Shown: one piece after another, positions 9,061 through 17,500 of the stretch | Layout of the letters: each line of letters starts with the position of its first letter | How positions within the stretch are numbered: the stretch's first letter is position 1 | Source: Lachnospiraceae bacterium | GTDB lineage: Bacteria > Bacillota > Clostridia > Lachnospirales > Lachnospiraceae | NCBI GenBank assembly: GCA_015056905.1 | Contig: SVFI01000009.1 | Coordinates: 43,839 to 107,838 of the forward strand | Direction of reading: 5' to 3' | Length of the DNA: 64,000 nucleotides | Position numbers and translations under genes: made by a program | The notes under the pieces: generated by a model | Told to the model about the DNA's origin: nothing | What the model saw: the letters and a program-made list of their open reading frames with translations, nothing else | The model's database searches: none

Positions 9061-9366
9061 TTATTCCCCTTTGTTTTCTGCTTCTGTATTATTGCGAATA
9101 TTCTCCATCGCCGCATCTGCCTTCACCTTAAAGGCAAACTGCTCCTCATCCTGATATCCTACAGAATAAATTCTTTCAATCTGCTCTCCATCAAACAAAT
9201 AGGTTTTGTCCGGTCCTAAAAAACCTTCCGGAAATGGTGCTCCGACATAATCCCATACTCTTGTCGGATCATTGGCCCCAACCTGACAAACACCGATAAT
9301 CATCACTCTCTTTGTGCTATTTTTTAATAATACAACAGATCCTATTGGTAATAATCCTTCTAACAT
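9061..9366 (-). CDS. DUF4176 family protein (copy 2)
   Basis: A 101-residue soluble protein opening MLEGLLPIGSVVLL, the DUF4176 signature. Further family features are a short IIGV strand, a DYVGAPFPEGF turn and an aromatic C-terminal segment. DUF4176 proteins recur in Firmicute type VII secretion loci, but their role is unsettled. It follows the effector-like gene at 9384 by 17 bases, as the other DUF4176 copy (20162) follows the effector-like gene at 20487. The inner ATG was chosen because GGAGG lies eight bases before it; an ATG at 9381 is possible. Confidence 0.8.
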   Translation of the reverse strand: MLEGLLPIGSVVLLKNSTKRVMIIGVCQVGANDPTRVWDYVGAPFPEGFLGPDKTYLFDGEQIERIYSVGYQDEEQFAFKVKADAAMENIRNNTEAENKGE

Positions 9367-9383
9367 TCTGTTATCCTCCATAT

Positions 9384-10496
9384 CTACTTTTTACCAAACA
9401 GCTTACTTAATGAAAAGTCTTTGATTGCATCAATCGTTCCGCCGACATCAACTTCAAAAGCAACGCTTGCACCAATTCCAAGAGAAGCTCCGACAGAAAA
9501 AGAAAATACTCCATCTTCATATCCCGCATCCGCATGTGCACCGATACCGACGTTTACACCGGCTTCGACTTTCGCCTCTGTACCGAGCACCGTGACTCCT
9601 GCTTCCGCCTTCGCCTCAACCGCGATTGCCTCCGCATTTACGCCTGCATGAAGTCTCGGATCAATATTTCCATCTTCATCGAACAATCCGACAGACATCT
9701 CTGCTTCTCCGCTGACCTTACCAACTGTCACAGATGCATTACCATTTGCTCCCAGCATCTCATTCCCGACACTCGCCTGAGCATCTGCCTGTAATACTGT
9801 AAACGATGCTCCTGCCTGCGCATCAATGTGTGGATTAAAAATCAGATTTCCGTCGTCGTCCTTCGTCATAAGACCGGCTTCTGCCGACGCGTACGCACTT
9901 GCTGCCAAAAATGCAACTCCGGCACTTCCGTACTCACCTTCCACGCCTGCGCCCCAGTATTGCCAGGATGCATCCGCTTCGCCTTTCCATGTTGTCGCAT
10001 CCACGATGTCGTCTTTGATTCCGTCTACCCAATCACTGATAATGTCCGGAGCATCAATCGCAAAAAGAATGAGATCTTTCCACGACTTATCGCCGAATGT
10101 ACCATCTTTGAATCTATTGAGGAAATCCGCAATATCCTTAAAGCGATCCAACAAACCATCCAGCTGCTTATCCGTATAATTTAACAATGATGAAAGTACA
10201 TCCGGAAGACGTCCGTTTATATTTCCTTTAAGGCAAATACGTTTTTCCGTCTTCTCATAGCTCTTCATAGCCTGATTCAAGCCACTGGCCATATTCTTTG
10301 CGCCGCTTCTCTGTTCATTCACATCAGAGCTGAGCGTATTCAATCTGGCCCTGATTCCGTTCATCGAAGCTACCTGGCCGAGATTATTCTTTACATCCTG
10401 TATTCTCCACTGTATCCTCTGTAAATCACCGGACATTTTATTCAATTCATTTATGCCACCTTTTGTGACATCACTTTTCACTGAAAAATCTGCCAT
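9384..10496 (-). CDS. Putative T7SS substrate with WXG-like N-domain and Gly/Ala/Val beta-rich C-domain
   Basis: A 370-residue protein. Residues 1-90 are helical and match the N-domain of the protein at 20487: FSVK at the start, NNLG, IRARLNTLSSD, then a YEKTEKR segment with the YxxxE motif of T7 substrates. A helical middle (to ~185) leads into a C-terminal ~170 residues of alternating small and hydrophobic residues (for example VSGEAEMSVGL, VEAGVNVGIGAHADAG, FSVGASLGIGASVAF), which suggests repeated beta hairpins. No enzyme motif is seen. It lies after the WXG100 cluster and before DUF4176. The substrate role is inferred from the shared N-domain and context; the C-domain function is unknown. 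Confidence 0.7.
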   Translation of the reverse strand: MADFSVKSDVTKGGINELNKMSGDLQRIQWRIQDVKNNLGQVASMNGIRARLNTLSSDVNEQRSGAKNMASGLNQAMKSYEKTEKRICLKGNINGRLPDVLSSLLNYTDKQLDGLLDRFKDIADFLNRFKDGTFGDKSWKDLILFAIDAPDIISDWVDGIKDDIVDATTWKGEADASWQYWGAGVEGEYGSAGVAFLAASAYASAEAGLMTKDDDGNLIFNPHIDAQAGASFTVLQADAQASVGNEMLGANGNASVTVGKVSGEAEMSVGLFDEDGNIDPRLHAGVNAEAIAVEAKAEAGVTVLGTEAKVEAGVNVGIGAHADAGYEDGVFSFSVGASLGIGASVAFEVDVGGTIDAIKDFSLSKLFGKK

Positions 10497-10507
10497 ATTT
10501 CACCTCA

Positions 10508-10537
10508 ACAGCCATGAGACCAAAGTCCCATGGCCGT
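10508..10537. other. Stable hairpin between a WXG100 gene and the beta-rich effector gene
   Basis: An interrupted stem pairs GCCATG with CATGGC and GACC with GTC around a short loop. Its T-rich side (TTTATTTTTTG) lies on the plus strand, so it is not a normal terminator for the minus-strand operon. It could protect the 3' end of the upstream WXG100 message. Confidence 0.5.
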
Positions 10538-10549
10538 TTATTTTTTGAT

Positions 10550-10864
10550 TTACGAAATAACGTCTTTAGGTAATGCATTTGCTGACTGAATATTTGTCTT
10601 TTCAGCATCCTGATATGCTCTTGCCATATCCTGAAGGTCTGTAGAATGCTCTGTAATCATACGATACATCTTTGTCATATCGTCATCTAAAGCATTGAAC
10701 TGTTTTGAATATGCCATACTTGCCTCACCTGTCCATGCTGCGCTCATTGCATTTACAATCTGAAGCATTTCTCTTGTTAATGTATTTACCTGTGTCCCCT
10801 TCTGTGAAAATTCCTGTGCCGTTGTGATAAGTTTCTCCGGTGTTACTAAAATACTGCTTGCCAT
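10550..10864 (-). CDS. WXG100-family protein 1
   Basis: A 104-residue helical hairpin protein with the WxG turn as AAWTGEA near residue 44 and a YQDAE motif (YxxxE) near residue 88. ESAT-6-like proteins of this size dimerise and are exported by type VII systems. The start follows AAAGGAG. It is the last of five WXG100 genes in transcription order and the one next to the effector-like gene at 9384, so the two could form a partner pair. The C-terminal tail after YxxxE is longer than in the shortest family members. Confidence 0.9.
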   Translation of the reverse strand: MASSILVTPEKLITTAQEFSQKGTQVNTLTREMLQIVNAMSAAWTGEASMAYSKQFNALDDDMTKMYRMITEHSTDLQDMARAYQDAEKTNIQSANALPKDVIS

Positions 10865-10916
10865 ATTATTTTCTCCTTTTCATATAAAAAATTAGTGATT
10901 ATAGTCTGTTTAAATA

Positions 10917-11216
10917 TTAATAACTTCTTGTAGATGCAATCTGTGCATTCGCCATCTCTTTATTTTCGTATTCTGTCGCAATATTCTCAAGTGTAATGAT
11001 ATACTGTTCCATTAAGTTGTAGAAATTGTCCATCTGTGTCTTGTCATTTGTAAATGCTGTATGGAATGCTGTCTTAGCATCTCCTTCCCACATACTTGCA
11101 AGATTCTGTTCAGCGGATTCTAACTCTCCCACTTTTGTTTTGAACTGACTGTTTAAGTTTCTCAGTTCTCCTGCTTTGCTTCTTAATTCTGATACTGTTA
11201 CTTTGATTTCTGCCAT
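10917..11216 (-). CDS. WXG100-family protein 2 (with its own promoter)
   Basis: A 99-residue ESAT-6-like protein. The turn is SMWEGDA near residue 43 and the tail has YENKE (YxxxE). The size and two-helix layout are standard for secreted WXG100 dimers. It starts behind AGGAGG. Unlike its neighbours it has a clear sigma-A promoter and a pair of direct repeats in the 118 bases upstream (11256-11332), so it may be the most strongly expressed and regulated WXG100 of the set, the likely main structural or secreted subunit. That ranking is an inference. Confidence 0.92.
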   Translation of the reverse strand: MAEIKVTVSELRSKAGELRNLNSQFKTKVGELESAEQNLASMWEGDAKTAFHTAFTNDKTQMDNFYNLMEQYIITLENIATEYENKEMANAQIASTRSY

Positions 11217-11255
11217 CCTTTTTTCCTCCTAAAAAGTATTAATTTGTTTTGTTAA

Positions 11256-11332
11256 TATATAGTTTACAACCTCTCGGCTGTAAAAGATTCTTTTTTTGAC
11301 CATTGACCTGTTTTTCGGTACCAACGACCTGT
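11256..11332 (-). promoter_or_regulatory. Promoter with paired LytTR-like direct repeats
   Basis: On the minus strand TTTACA (11279-11284) and TATATA (11256-11261) are separated by 17 bases and drive the WXG100 gene at 10917. Two copies of ACAGGTC (11305-11311 and 11326-11332) lie upstream of the -35, exactly 21 bases apart. Pairs of ~9-base direct repeats with about this period are the known binding layout for LytTR-domain regulators such as AgrA, and a LytTR protein is encoded in this operon (13796). Binding is inferred. Confidence 0.65.
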
Positions 11333-11333
11333 T

Positions 11334-11651
11334 TTACGTGTGATATGTTCTTGACTCTGCAATTGACAATGCCAACATCTCCGCATCGTAAATCCTCTTA
11401 GCTGCCGCTCTGATATCCGCTGCCACACCTCTCAGTGATTTTGCAGTCACATCCATCTTACCCTGAAGCGTGGAACCCTTCGCAAGATATGCGGAAGCAT
11501 TTTCACCTTTCCAGTTTGCTGACACGTTCTGCATAATTCCTGCAAAATCGGAAGATGACATTCTCGATAAATCATTCGCTATCGCATCCAACTTATCTGC
11601 CTGTTGCTTCGCTTTGGTGAAATTAAATTCTATGGTTGATCTGCTCGACAT
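11334..11651 (-). CDS. WXG100-like protein 3
   Basis: A 105-residue two-helix protein with SANWKGENA as the WxG turn near residue 47. The second helix is basic (AADIRAAAKRIYDAE). It is the only protein of the cluster in which the residue four after the conserved Tyr is not acidic (YDAEM), so it may ride as a partner in a heterodimer rather than carry the export motif. The stop is followed at once by the repeat-bearing promoter region of the next WXG100 gene. The ribosome site AGGAGG is well placed. Confidence 0.85.
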   Translation of the reverse strand: MSSRSTIEFNFTKAKQQADKLDAIANDLSRMSSSDFAGIMQNVSANWKGENASAYLAKGSTLQGKMDVTAKSLRGVAADIRAAAKRIYDAEMLALSIAESRTYHT

Positions 11652-11662
11652 GTCCTACCTCC

Positions 11663-11989
11663 TTAACTTATGATATCCGTAGCAAGCACCTGTGCTTTGG
11701 CGACATTCGCCGCTTCACCTGCTTTGTACGTTCCTGCGATGGTACGAAGATCCGTCGAATGTTCTAAAAGTCTTCTGAGCATCACATCTATCTCATCTTT
11801 CTGCTCATTATAAAGTTTGCGGTGTAAATTTCCCGCCTCGCCAATCCAATAGTATTCTGTTCTCCGAATCACAGATTCCATATTGGAAAATTTACTTTTC
11901 ATATCTGACACAAGTCTGTTTACTTCCTGCGCCTGCGCTTCCAAAATATCCGTATTTACCTTAATGGTTGCTGTTCCTATGCTGCTCAT
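11663..11989 (-). CDS. WXG100-family protein 4
   Basis: A 108-residue helical hairpin protein with the turn YYWIGEAGN near residue 49 and YKAGEAAN (YxxxE) near residue 90. Its last third (EHSTDLRTIAGTYKAGEAAN, then a short DIIS tail) closely resembles that of WXG100 protein 1 (EHSTDLQDMARAYQDAEKTN and DVIS), which points to duplication of these two. It lies 11 bases upstream of the protein 3 gene in the same transcript. Confidence 0.88.
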   Translation of the reverse strand: MSSIGTATIKVNTDILEAQAQEVNRLVSDMKSKFSNMESVIRRTEYYWIGEAGNLHRKLYNEQKDEIDVMLRRLLEHSTDLRTIAGTYKAGEAANVAKAQVLATDIIS

Positions 11990-12004
11990 ATGTAATCCTC
12001 CATG

Positions 12005-12307
12005 TCAGACTCTTATGGAAGAGATGATTCCATTGACATCTCTTTCACAAGTGTTGTATTCATCTTTTGCATAAGTCATACAATTAATAATCTTCTGTAT
12101 GGTTTCACAAAGGTCTCCCATATCTGACTGATCTTTTGAAAACTGTGCTCTGAACGCATCGTTTGCCGGTCCGTCCCACATCGCATCCAGCGTCTGCATT
12201 GCATCGTACATCTGATTCATACTTCTTTTCACTGCATCCAGCTGGGTCTGCAAATCTTGTGTATCCGATGCTAAAGTACTCGTATTTACTGCTATTTCCT
12301 GACTCAC
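12005..12307 (-). CDS. WXG100-family protein 5
   Basis: A 100-residue ESAT-6-like protein with DAMWDGPANDAF as the WxG turn near residue 44, close to the classic EsxA pattern, and YNTCE (YxxxE) near residue 85. A Cys follows the conserved Tyr and another lies in the second helix (LCETI), which is unusual for the family and could allow a disulfide outside the cell. It is the first of the five tandem WXG100 genes in transcription order. Confidence 0.9.
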   Translation of the reverse strand: MSQEIAVNTSTLASDTQDLQTQLDAVKRSMNQMYDAMQTLDAMWDGPANDAFRAQFSKDQSDMGDLCETIQKIINCMTYAKDEYNTCERDVNGIISSIRV

Positions 12308-12341
12308 TTTTTTACCTCCTCTTCGCTACTGATTTGTAAAA

Positions 12342-12716
12342 TCAATCTATTCTCGACCTAATAGGAATCTTCTGCATTTTCTCCGGCTCCCACATGTCTG
12401 CAGCCCACACAACATAATCAACCCTCGGAGCCGTATAACGACTGTACTCACCGTTACTGTAAATGCGGTTTTCTGTTTCTTTGTAGTCATTCGTAATCTT
12501 TCGGAGCCCCTGCAACATACTCAGGAGACTTTGCTGCTGCACTTCCAAATCCTGCTTCTTGCCTTGAAGATTTGCTATTACCGATTCCATCCCGGAGAGA
12601 CTCCCCAGCGCGCCGACAACTTCTTCTATTTCCATTATTTTTCTATTCTGTTTGTCAGCCATCTGCTGTAGATTGTCGCATGCTAATGCAAGCTGGTATA
12701 CAAACACATTAAACAT
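12342..12716 (-). CDS. WXG-like helical protein lacking the WxG motif
   Basis: A 124-residue protein with two long helices joined by GSLSGMES, where WXG100 proteins have WxG. A YKETE motif (YxxxE) comes at about residue 85, before a ~35-residue tail rich in Tyr, Arg and Trp. The helical pattern and the motif suggest a divergent member of the secreted-helical-hairpin group, perhaps an adaptor for the longer effectors. The ATG preceded by AAGGAGAA is preferred to one nine codons upstream. A putative promoter and a single LytTR-like site lie upstream (12742-12812). Confidence 0.7.
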   Translation of the reverse strand: MFNVFVYQLALACDNLQQMADKQNRKIMEIEEVVGALGSLSGMESVIANLQGKKQDLEVQQQSLLSMLQGLRKITNDYKETENRIYSNGEYSRYTAPRVDYVVWAADMWEPEKMQKIPIRSRID

Positions 12717-12741
12717 GTAGTTCTCCTTCCTTATGAATTTC

Positions 12742-12812
12742 ATTATAGCTGACTATGTACATTCGTATAAAATTTCTGACAAAATGCACATTCATCCTTC
12801 CGAACGACCTGT
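12742..12812 (-). promoter_or_regulatory. Putative promoter with a single LytTR-like site
   Basis: On the minus strand TTATAC (12765-12770), a 17-base spacer and TATAAT (12742-12747) precede the gene at 12716. The 14 bases AACGACCTGTTTTA (plus strand, 12803-12816) match exactly the sequence around one of the two repeats near 11330. No second repeat 21 bases away is convincing here. Confidence 0.5.
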
Positions 12813-12813
12813 T

Positions 12814-13062
12814 TTATATCAAAATCAAGCTTTTTCCGGTTGAAATATCATAATCTGCCAACGTCTTTACCTTTTCTAAAACGTATCTTCTCTCTCTGTC
12901 GCATAATTGCAACTTGTTTACATCTCCCACAACACCGGAGCGCTCTTTCTGCCCTATCATCTCGCTGATTTCCTCTATCACGGTGTGAATCGGAGCATTT
13001 TCATTCAGCTGGAAATCGTATGTCTTATCCACACTCGGAACAAAAATATCTACCAAAATCAT
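12814..13062 (-). CDS. YukD/EsaB-like ubiquitin-fold protein
   Basis: An 82-residue protein with a beta-grasp pattern: MILVDIFVPSVDKTYDFQL as the first hairpin, IHTVIEEISEMI as the helix, then LQLCDRERRYVLEKVKTLADYDISTGKSLILI as the later strands. This is the layout of YukD/EsaB, the small ubiquitin-like component of Firmicute type VII systems. It lacks a C-terminal GG, as YukD does. EsaB acts in the cytoplasm as a regulator or cofactor of secretion. Its place between the ATPase and the WXG100 genes supports the call. Confidence 0.82.
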   Translation of the reverse strand: MILVDIFVPSVDKTYDFQLNENAPIHTVIEEISEMIGQKERSGVVGDVNKLQLCDRERRYVLEKVKTLADYDISTGKSLILI

Positions 13063-13083
13063 TTCTGTGTCCCCGCTTTCTTA

Positions 13084-13788
13084 TTATAAATAGTAATTTT
13101 CTAATGTTTCTTCCAATACTCGTATCGAATATGTCTTTATCGCAACTTCTTTGTCTTCTTTTATAAATATCTTGTCCTGCAACGGTTGTCCGATGATACC
13201 TACAAAAGACCGTTTCTCCCCTTGATAAATAGTAAAAACAGTTTTGACGCCCTGAAGCCCTAACAACTCCTCGACATCTTTCGCCTTCTCAAGCTGCTCG
13301 GTACTGATTCCGTACAGTTCTTCGTCCGCCTGCAATTCTCTGAGTCCTTCCGGGAGCATCTCTTCCAAGAGAAATCCTCTCTCCATTATTATTCTACCAA
13401 ACCCCCGTATATCGGAACAAGACATTTTTATGTACTCATCTTTTCTTGTACCCGGAACAGCAGTAACAACCGTTTCATCATCAAAATATAAACACGCTTG
13501 CGATGCCTCCTCTAAATTGCTGTCAGCCGTCAAAATCACTTTGCACGCCTTTATCGTCCGGAATATATCTTCCACACTCTCCTGAATCAGAAATCCCTCT
13601 TTATCCGGAATCAGAATTCCTCTTTTATGTAAGGCAAAAACACTTCTGTTATACCTCTCCTGAGGAGTTTCCGTCATTTCGACTTCTTCTTTCGCCTGAA
13701 AACAAACCATTTTTTGCAATCCCATGGCAGAAGCCAATATATCAAATTCCATTTTCGTTAAGCAAATACTTTTTCCTGCAAAATCCAT
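13084..13788 (-). CDS. Unrecognised soluble protein in the T7SS-like locus
   Basis: A 234-residue alpha/beta protein with no signal peptide or membrane segment. The N-terminal third resembles a winged-helix pattern (ICLTKMEFDILASAMG, then RSVFALHKRGILIPDKEGFLI). The rest alternates strands and helices. The layout brings to mind the mycobacterial EspG chaperones of type VII substrates, but no diagnostic residues allow that call. It lies between the LytTR regulator and YukD-like genes. The ATG at 13788 is preferred over a TTG at 13806 that overlaps the regulator gene. A substrate chaperone is one possibility; the function is open. Confidence 0.65.
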   Translation of the reverse strand: MDFAGKSICLTKMEFDILASAMGLQKMVCFQAKEEVEMTETPQERYNRSVFALHKRGILIPDKEGFLIQESVEDIFRTIKACKVILTADSNLEEASQACLYFDDETVVTAVPGTRKDEYIKMSCSDIRGFGRIIMERGFLLEEMLPEGLRELQADEELYGISTEQLEKAKDVEELLGLQGVKTVFTIYQGEKRSFVGIIGQPLQDKIFIKEDKEVAIKTYSIRVLEETLENYYL

Positions 13789-13795
13789 CTCTGTT

Positions 13796-14512
13796 CTACT
13801 TTCCAAATTGCTTTAATACCGGTTTATAGCTTCTTGACAACGGAACATCAAACCCTTGCAACAGCTCAATCAGATTCTGCGACAGCATAATCTTTTTAAT
13901 CTTGCTCTTGCTCACAATAAAACTTCTGTGGCACCGGATAAAAGTATCCGGGAGTTTTTCTTCCATCTGCTCCATCGTTGCATAGAAACCGTATTCATCA
14001 TTCAATGTGCGGGCGAAAATTTTCTTCTCCCGGGCTTCAAAGTAATAGATATCCGAATACGGAATGTTGATTTTACCCTCTTTGCTGTCAATCACAAACG
14101 ACGACACTCCGTCCTGACTGTCTACTGTACTGAGATACGCAGACACAAACTCTTCCATTGTGCTGCGAAGTACATCTTTGTGAAAAGGCCTCATCAGCAA
14201 TGAATCTGCTCGAATCCCCGGCTTAAGATAAACAAGAGGAGACACGGTTGCATCCGCAATCAGCATTAACCCCATATTTGAGTATTCCCTGCGTAGTTTT
14301 GTCAGATATTCCAGCGATCCATCCGGAAGAATATCATAGCAACACATATCAACCAGGGGATGGGACTGAAAAAATCCCATCTCCTCAGAAGAAAAACCGA
14401 GCATTTCTATCTTCCACTCATCTTCTGTCAATCTGGCTGCTACATCTTTAATTGTATCTTTCACAGAAACTATCTCTTTTTTATTTGCATCAACTACAAC
14501 CATTGATACCAT
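13796..14512 (-). CDS. LytTR-family response-regulator-like transcription factor
   Basis: A 238-residue protein. The C-terminal ~100 residues are a LytTR DNA-binding domain (INIPYSDIYYFEAREKKIF, IRCHRSFIVS, VPLSRSYKPVL). The N-terminal ~115 residues look like a receiver: the CCYDI strand keeps a phosphoacceptor-like Asp, but the acidic pocket has a single Asp (VVVDAN), the Thr/Ser position is Ala (LIADA) and the conserved Lys is Arg (MRPF). No histidine kinase is nearby, so it may work without phosphorylation or sense something else. It sits just after the ATPase gene. Candidate targets are the repeats at 11305-11332. Confidence 0.85.
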   Translation of the reverse strand: MVSMVVVDANKKEIVSVKDTIKDVAARLTEDEWKIEMLGFSSEEMGFFQSHPLVDMCCYDILPDGSLEYLTKLRREYSNMGLMLIADATVSPLVYLKPGIRADSLLMRPFHKDVLRSTMEEFVSAYLSTVDSQDGVSSFVIDSKEGKINIPYSDIYYFEAREKKIFARTLNDEYGFYATMEQMEEKLPDTFIRCHRSFIVSKSKIKKIMLSQNLIELLQGFDVPLSRSYKPVLKQFGK

Positions 14513-14525
14513 TTCTGTTCTCCAA

Positions 14526-17500
14526 TCAATATAATGGCAATACTACCATTGTTGTCTGCTGTTCATCTTGTGTCGGTAACATGGCAATACCCGGTTTCTG
14601 ACTCTTGCCCTGCTCAATGTACGGAACATGATCGAAAGGAAGCAATCTCTGCGCCGATACATTACCTCCGAAATGCATACCCGTTCTATACTTTGTAAAC
14701 AGATTGTATATTGCAAATCCCGCTGCCTTCGTCGCATCATCCTGATTGAACGCAGCAAACCAGAATACATTGTGCATTGCACCCTTTTCAAGCAGCGTAG
14801 AAAGGAACGGAGCCATATCCCCAACTCCTTCTCCCGGATTATGTACTTTCGAAACAAACTCAGGAAGGTCATTTACTATAATGAATCTCTTCTTGAACTG
14901 CTGCATACGCTCAAACAGTTCTTCATCTGACATTCCATCGGCAATACACTGTCTCTTCATGACATTACGCTCTCTGAAATCCGGTGATATTTCCATAAAG
15001 AAATCAAACATCTTCTGCGTTGTATCTATGTACTGCGCACCTACAGCTTCGGCAACACCTTTAAGTTCACCGCCGAAATCGATAATCGTAATCTGTCCTC
15101 CCATAGCAGCAGCTGACATGGTCATGACGCGAAGTGCATTCGTTTTACCCGTTCTGGTTTTTCCGGAAACAACGTAGCAATAAACCTTACGAAGATCGAT
15201 ACCGTAAACGGAAGCATTACGCTTGTCGTAACCAACCGGTAATTTTTCACCTGTTTCCAGCATACTCTGAACATCATCCAATTCACAATATTCGTTCCAT
15301 ACCGGTTTTTCCGGAATTTCAGGAATTGCTTTCGCTCTCTTACCGGTCCAGGCTGCATTCATTCTGCGACAGCTTTCTTTGATTAATTCACCACGCTTAT
15401 AATCATCCTCTGCCTGTACACAGAGCGCTGTCTGGAACTCAAGTATCGCGTCACCGACTTTTGCAAGACCTCTTCCTTTGACATTTTCTTCCGGAAGAAC
15501 ATCCAAATGCATCGTTCTGAGTGCATCCGAATATGCAAACTTATCGTTCATTTCCAAACAGATAACCGAACGGAAGTTATCGCCCATTCTTCCGGGAATT
15601 TCATTCAAACTGAATCCTGCTGCCGTTACAATCATGTAAATACCATAACCGACACCTTCTTTTAACAGTGTCATCATCAAATCTTCGTATACATTATTGG
15701 TTTTGGCTCTGAAGGCTGCCATATTGTCAATCGCGATAACAATCGCAGGAACCACAAGTCCGTTTGCCTGAATATACTGACTGTAGTTACCACCCTTGAA
15801 CATTTTCTTTCTTTCAGCCAAAATATTTTCCATCATGGTGAAGAATTTAGATACTTTTTCGTTATCATTCTCATACATGACACCGCCGACATGTGCCAAA
15901 TCTTCCAAGGCGCCAAGCATCTTGCTGCTGTAATCTAAAATATAAAGATTGACAGCCTCCGGTGTGTAGCGGTTGACAAGCGAATACAAATACGTCATAA
16001 GGAATGTACTCTTTCCGCTTACTACCGTACCGATAATTGCATGGTTACCGTCCTGTGCAAGATCGAGTGTAATCGGCTGCTGCGCCTGATTTACAGGGTC
16101 ATCATAGAGACCGATAATTGTATCAAGTGTAAACCGTTTCGGTGCCTCCGGCCATGAATTTCCGTCAAAGCTGTATTTTTCATATCCGCTAAGTTCATCC
16201 AGATACAATTCCGTCGGTAATACCGGTAACCAAAGTTGCAGATTATGCACATATCCGTTCTGTTCTGCAATCTTTGCAAGATATTCTACCACTGCATCGA
16301 GCTGAGTCTTTTCTTTCATTTCCGGGAGCTTTTTACCCATAGAAATCGCAAGCGTTGTAATTGCTGACGCCGCTTCTGAGAAAGAATCAAATCTTCCTTC
16401 CTGCACCTCTACTGCTTCCATGTAAACCGCAATTAAATCCTGTACACGGTGATAGTTATAGTCTGACTCTGCGTACTCAATACCTTTTGTTACAACTATC
16501 TTGTAAAACTCTTGTACAAGCGCATTTGTCAGGCCATTGTCATTTTTACAATCCAAAATTTCACATTCGAGATTCTTCACACCCTCATCAAGAATCTGCA
16601 CGAGCTGCGTAATCCACTGATTTTTAATTCTCTCTTTCTGTTTCAGCTGCGCGTGACTTCCCACAAGAGCTGCTTTTCCGTTATCAGAAAGCATTTTGGC
16701 AATATTAAGCTGTTCGCTTCCTGCCTCTTCATCATAAGTAGCACCACTCCACGCAGACTGGAACAATTCAAACAACTCATCATTACCAACCTGAAGATAA
16801 CAGCGTCCGGCCTGGGTAATATACGCAGCATCCGGTCTGTGAAGCATATCCGCACTGTCCTGTCTGTCCTGCACACGCAGACACAGACGGAATTTGGAGT
16901 TACTCCAGATATTGTCATCTACTGTACCGCTCGGTTTCTGTGTTGCAAGAATCAGGTGTACACCAAGGCTTCGTCCGACCTGTGCCACGCTGATAAGTTC
17001 GCGCATGAAGTCAGGTTCCTCGCGCTTCAGTTCCGCAAACTCGTCGATGATAATGAACATATGCGGAACCGGAATGCTCGCCTCATTGTTTTTGTAAAGT
17101 CTGGTGTAGAGATTAATATTGTTTACACCATGCTCATTGAAAATTCTCTGTCTGCGCAGATTCTCACTTTTAATGGAAACCATCGCACGATGCACCTGAT
17201 TACCGGACAAGTTGGAAATCTGACCAATCATATGTGGCAGTCCGTCAAACAGGTTCGCCATACCGCCGCCTTTGTAGTCGATAACAAAGAACCCGATATC
17301 GTCCGGACTGTAGTTCAGTGCCAAAGAGAGCATATATGTCTGCAATGTTTCACTCTTACCTGAACCTGTCGTACCTGCTACAAGACCATGCGGACCATGA
17401 TATTTTTCATGCACATCAAGATAACATTCTGCGCCTCCGGCTTTTTGTCCAACGAGAGCCTTAATGCTGTCGTAGGTTCTGTTCTTGCGCCATCTCTCCA

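Noticed and set aside
16512..17363. Open frame of 283 codons on the plus strand
   Set aside because: It lies wholly antisense to the ATPase domain of the EssC-type gene, has no ribosome site and no recognisable domain.
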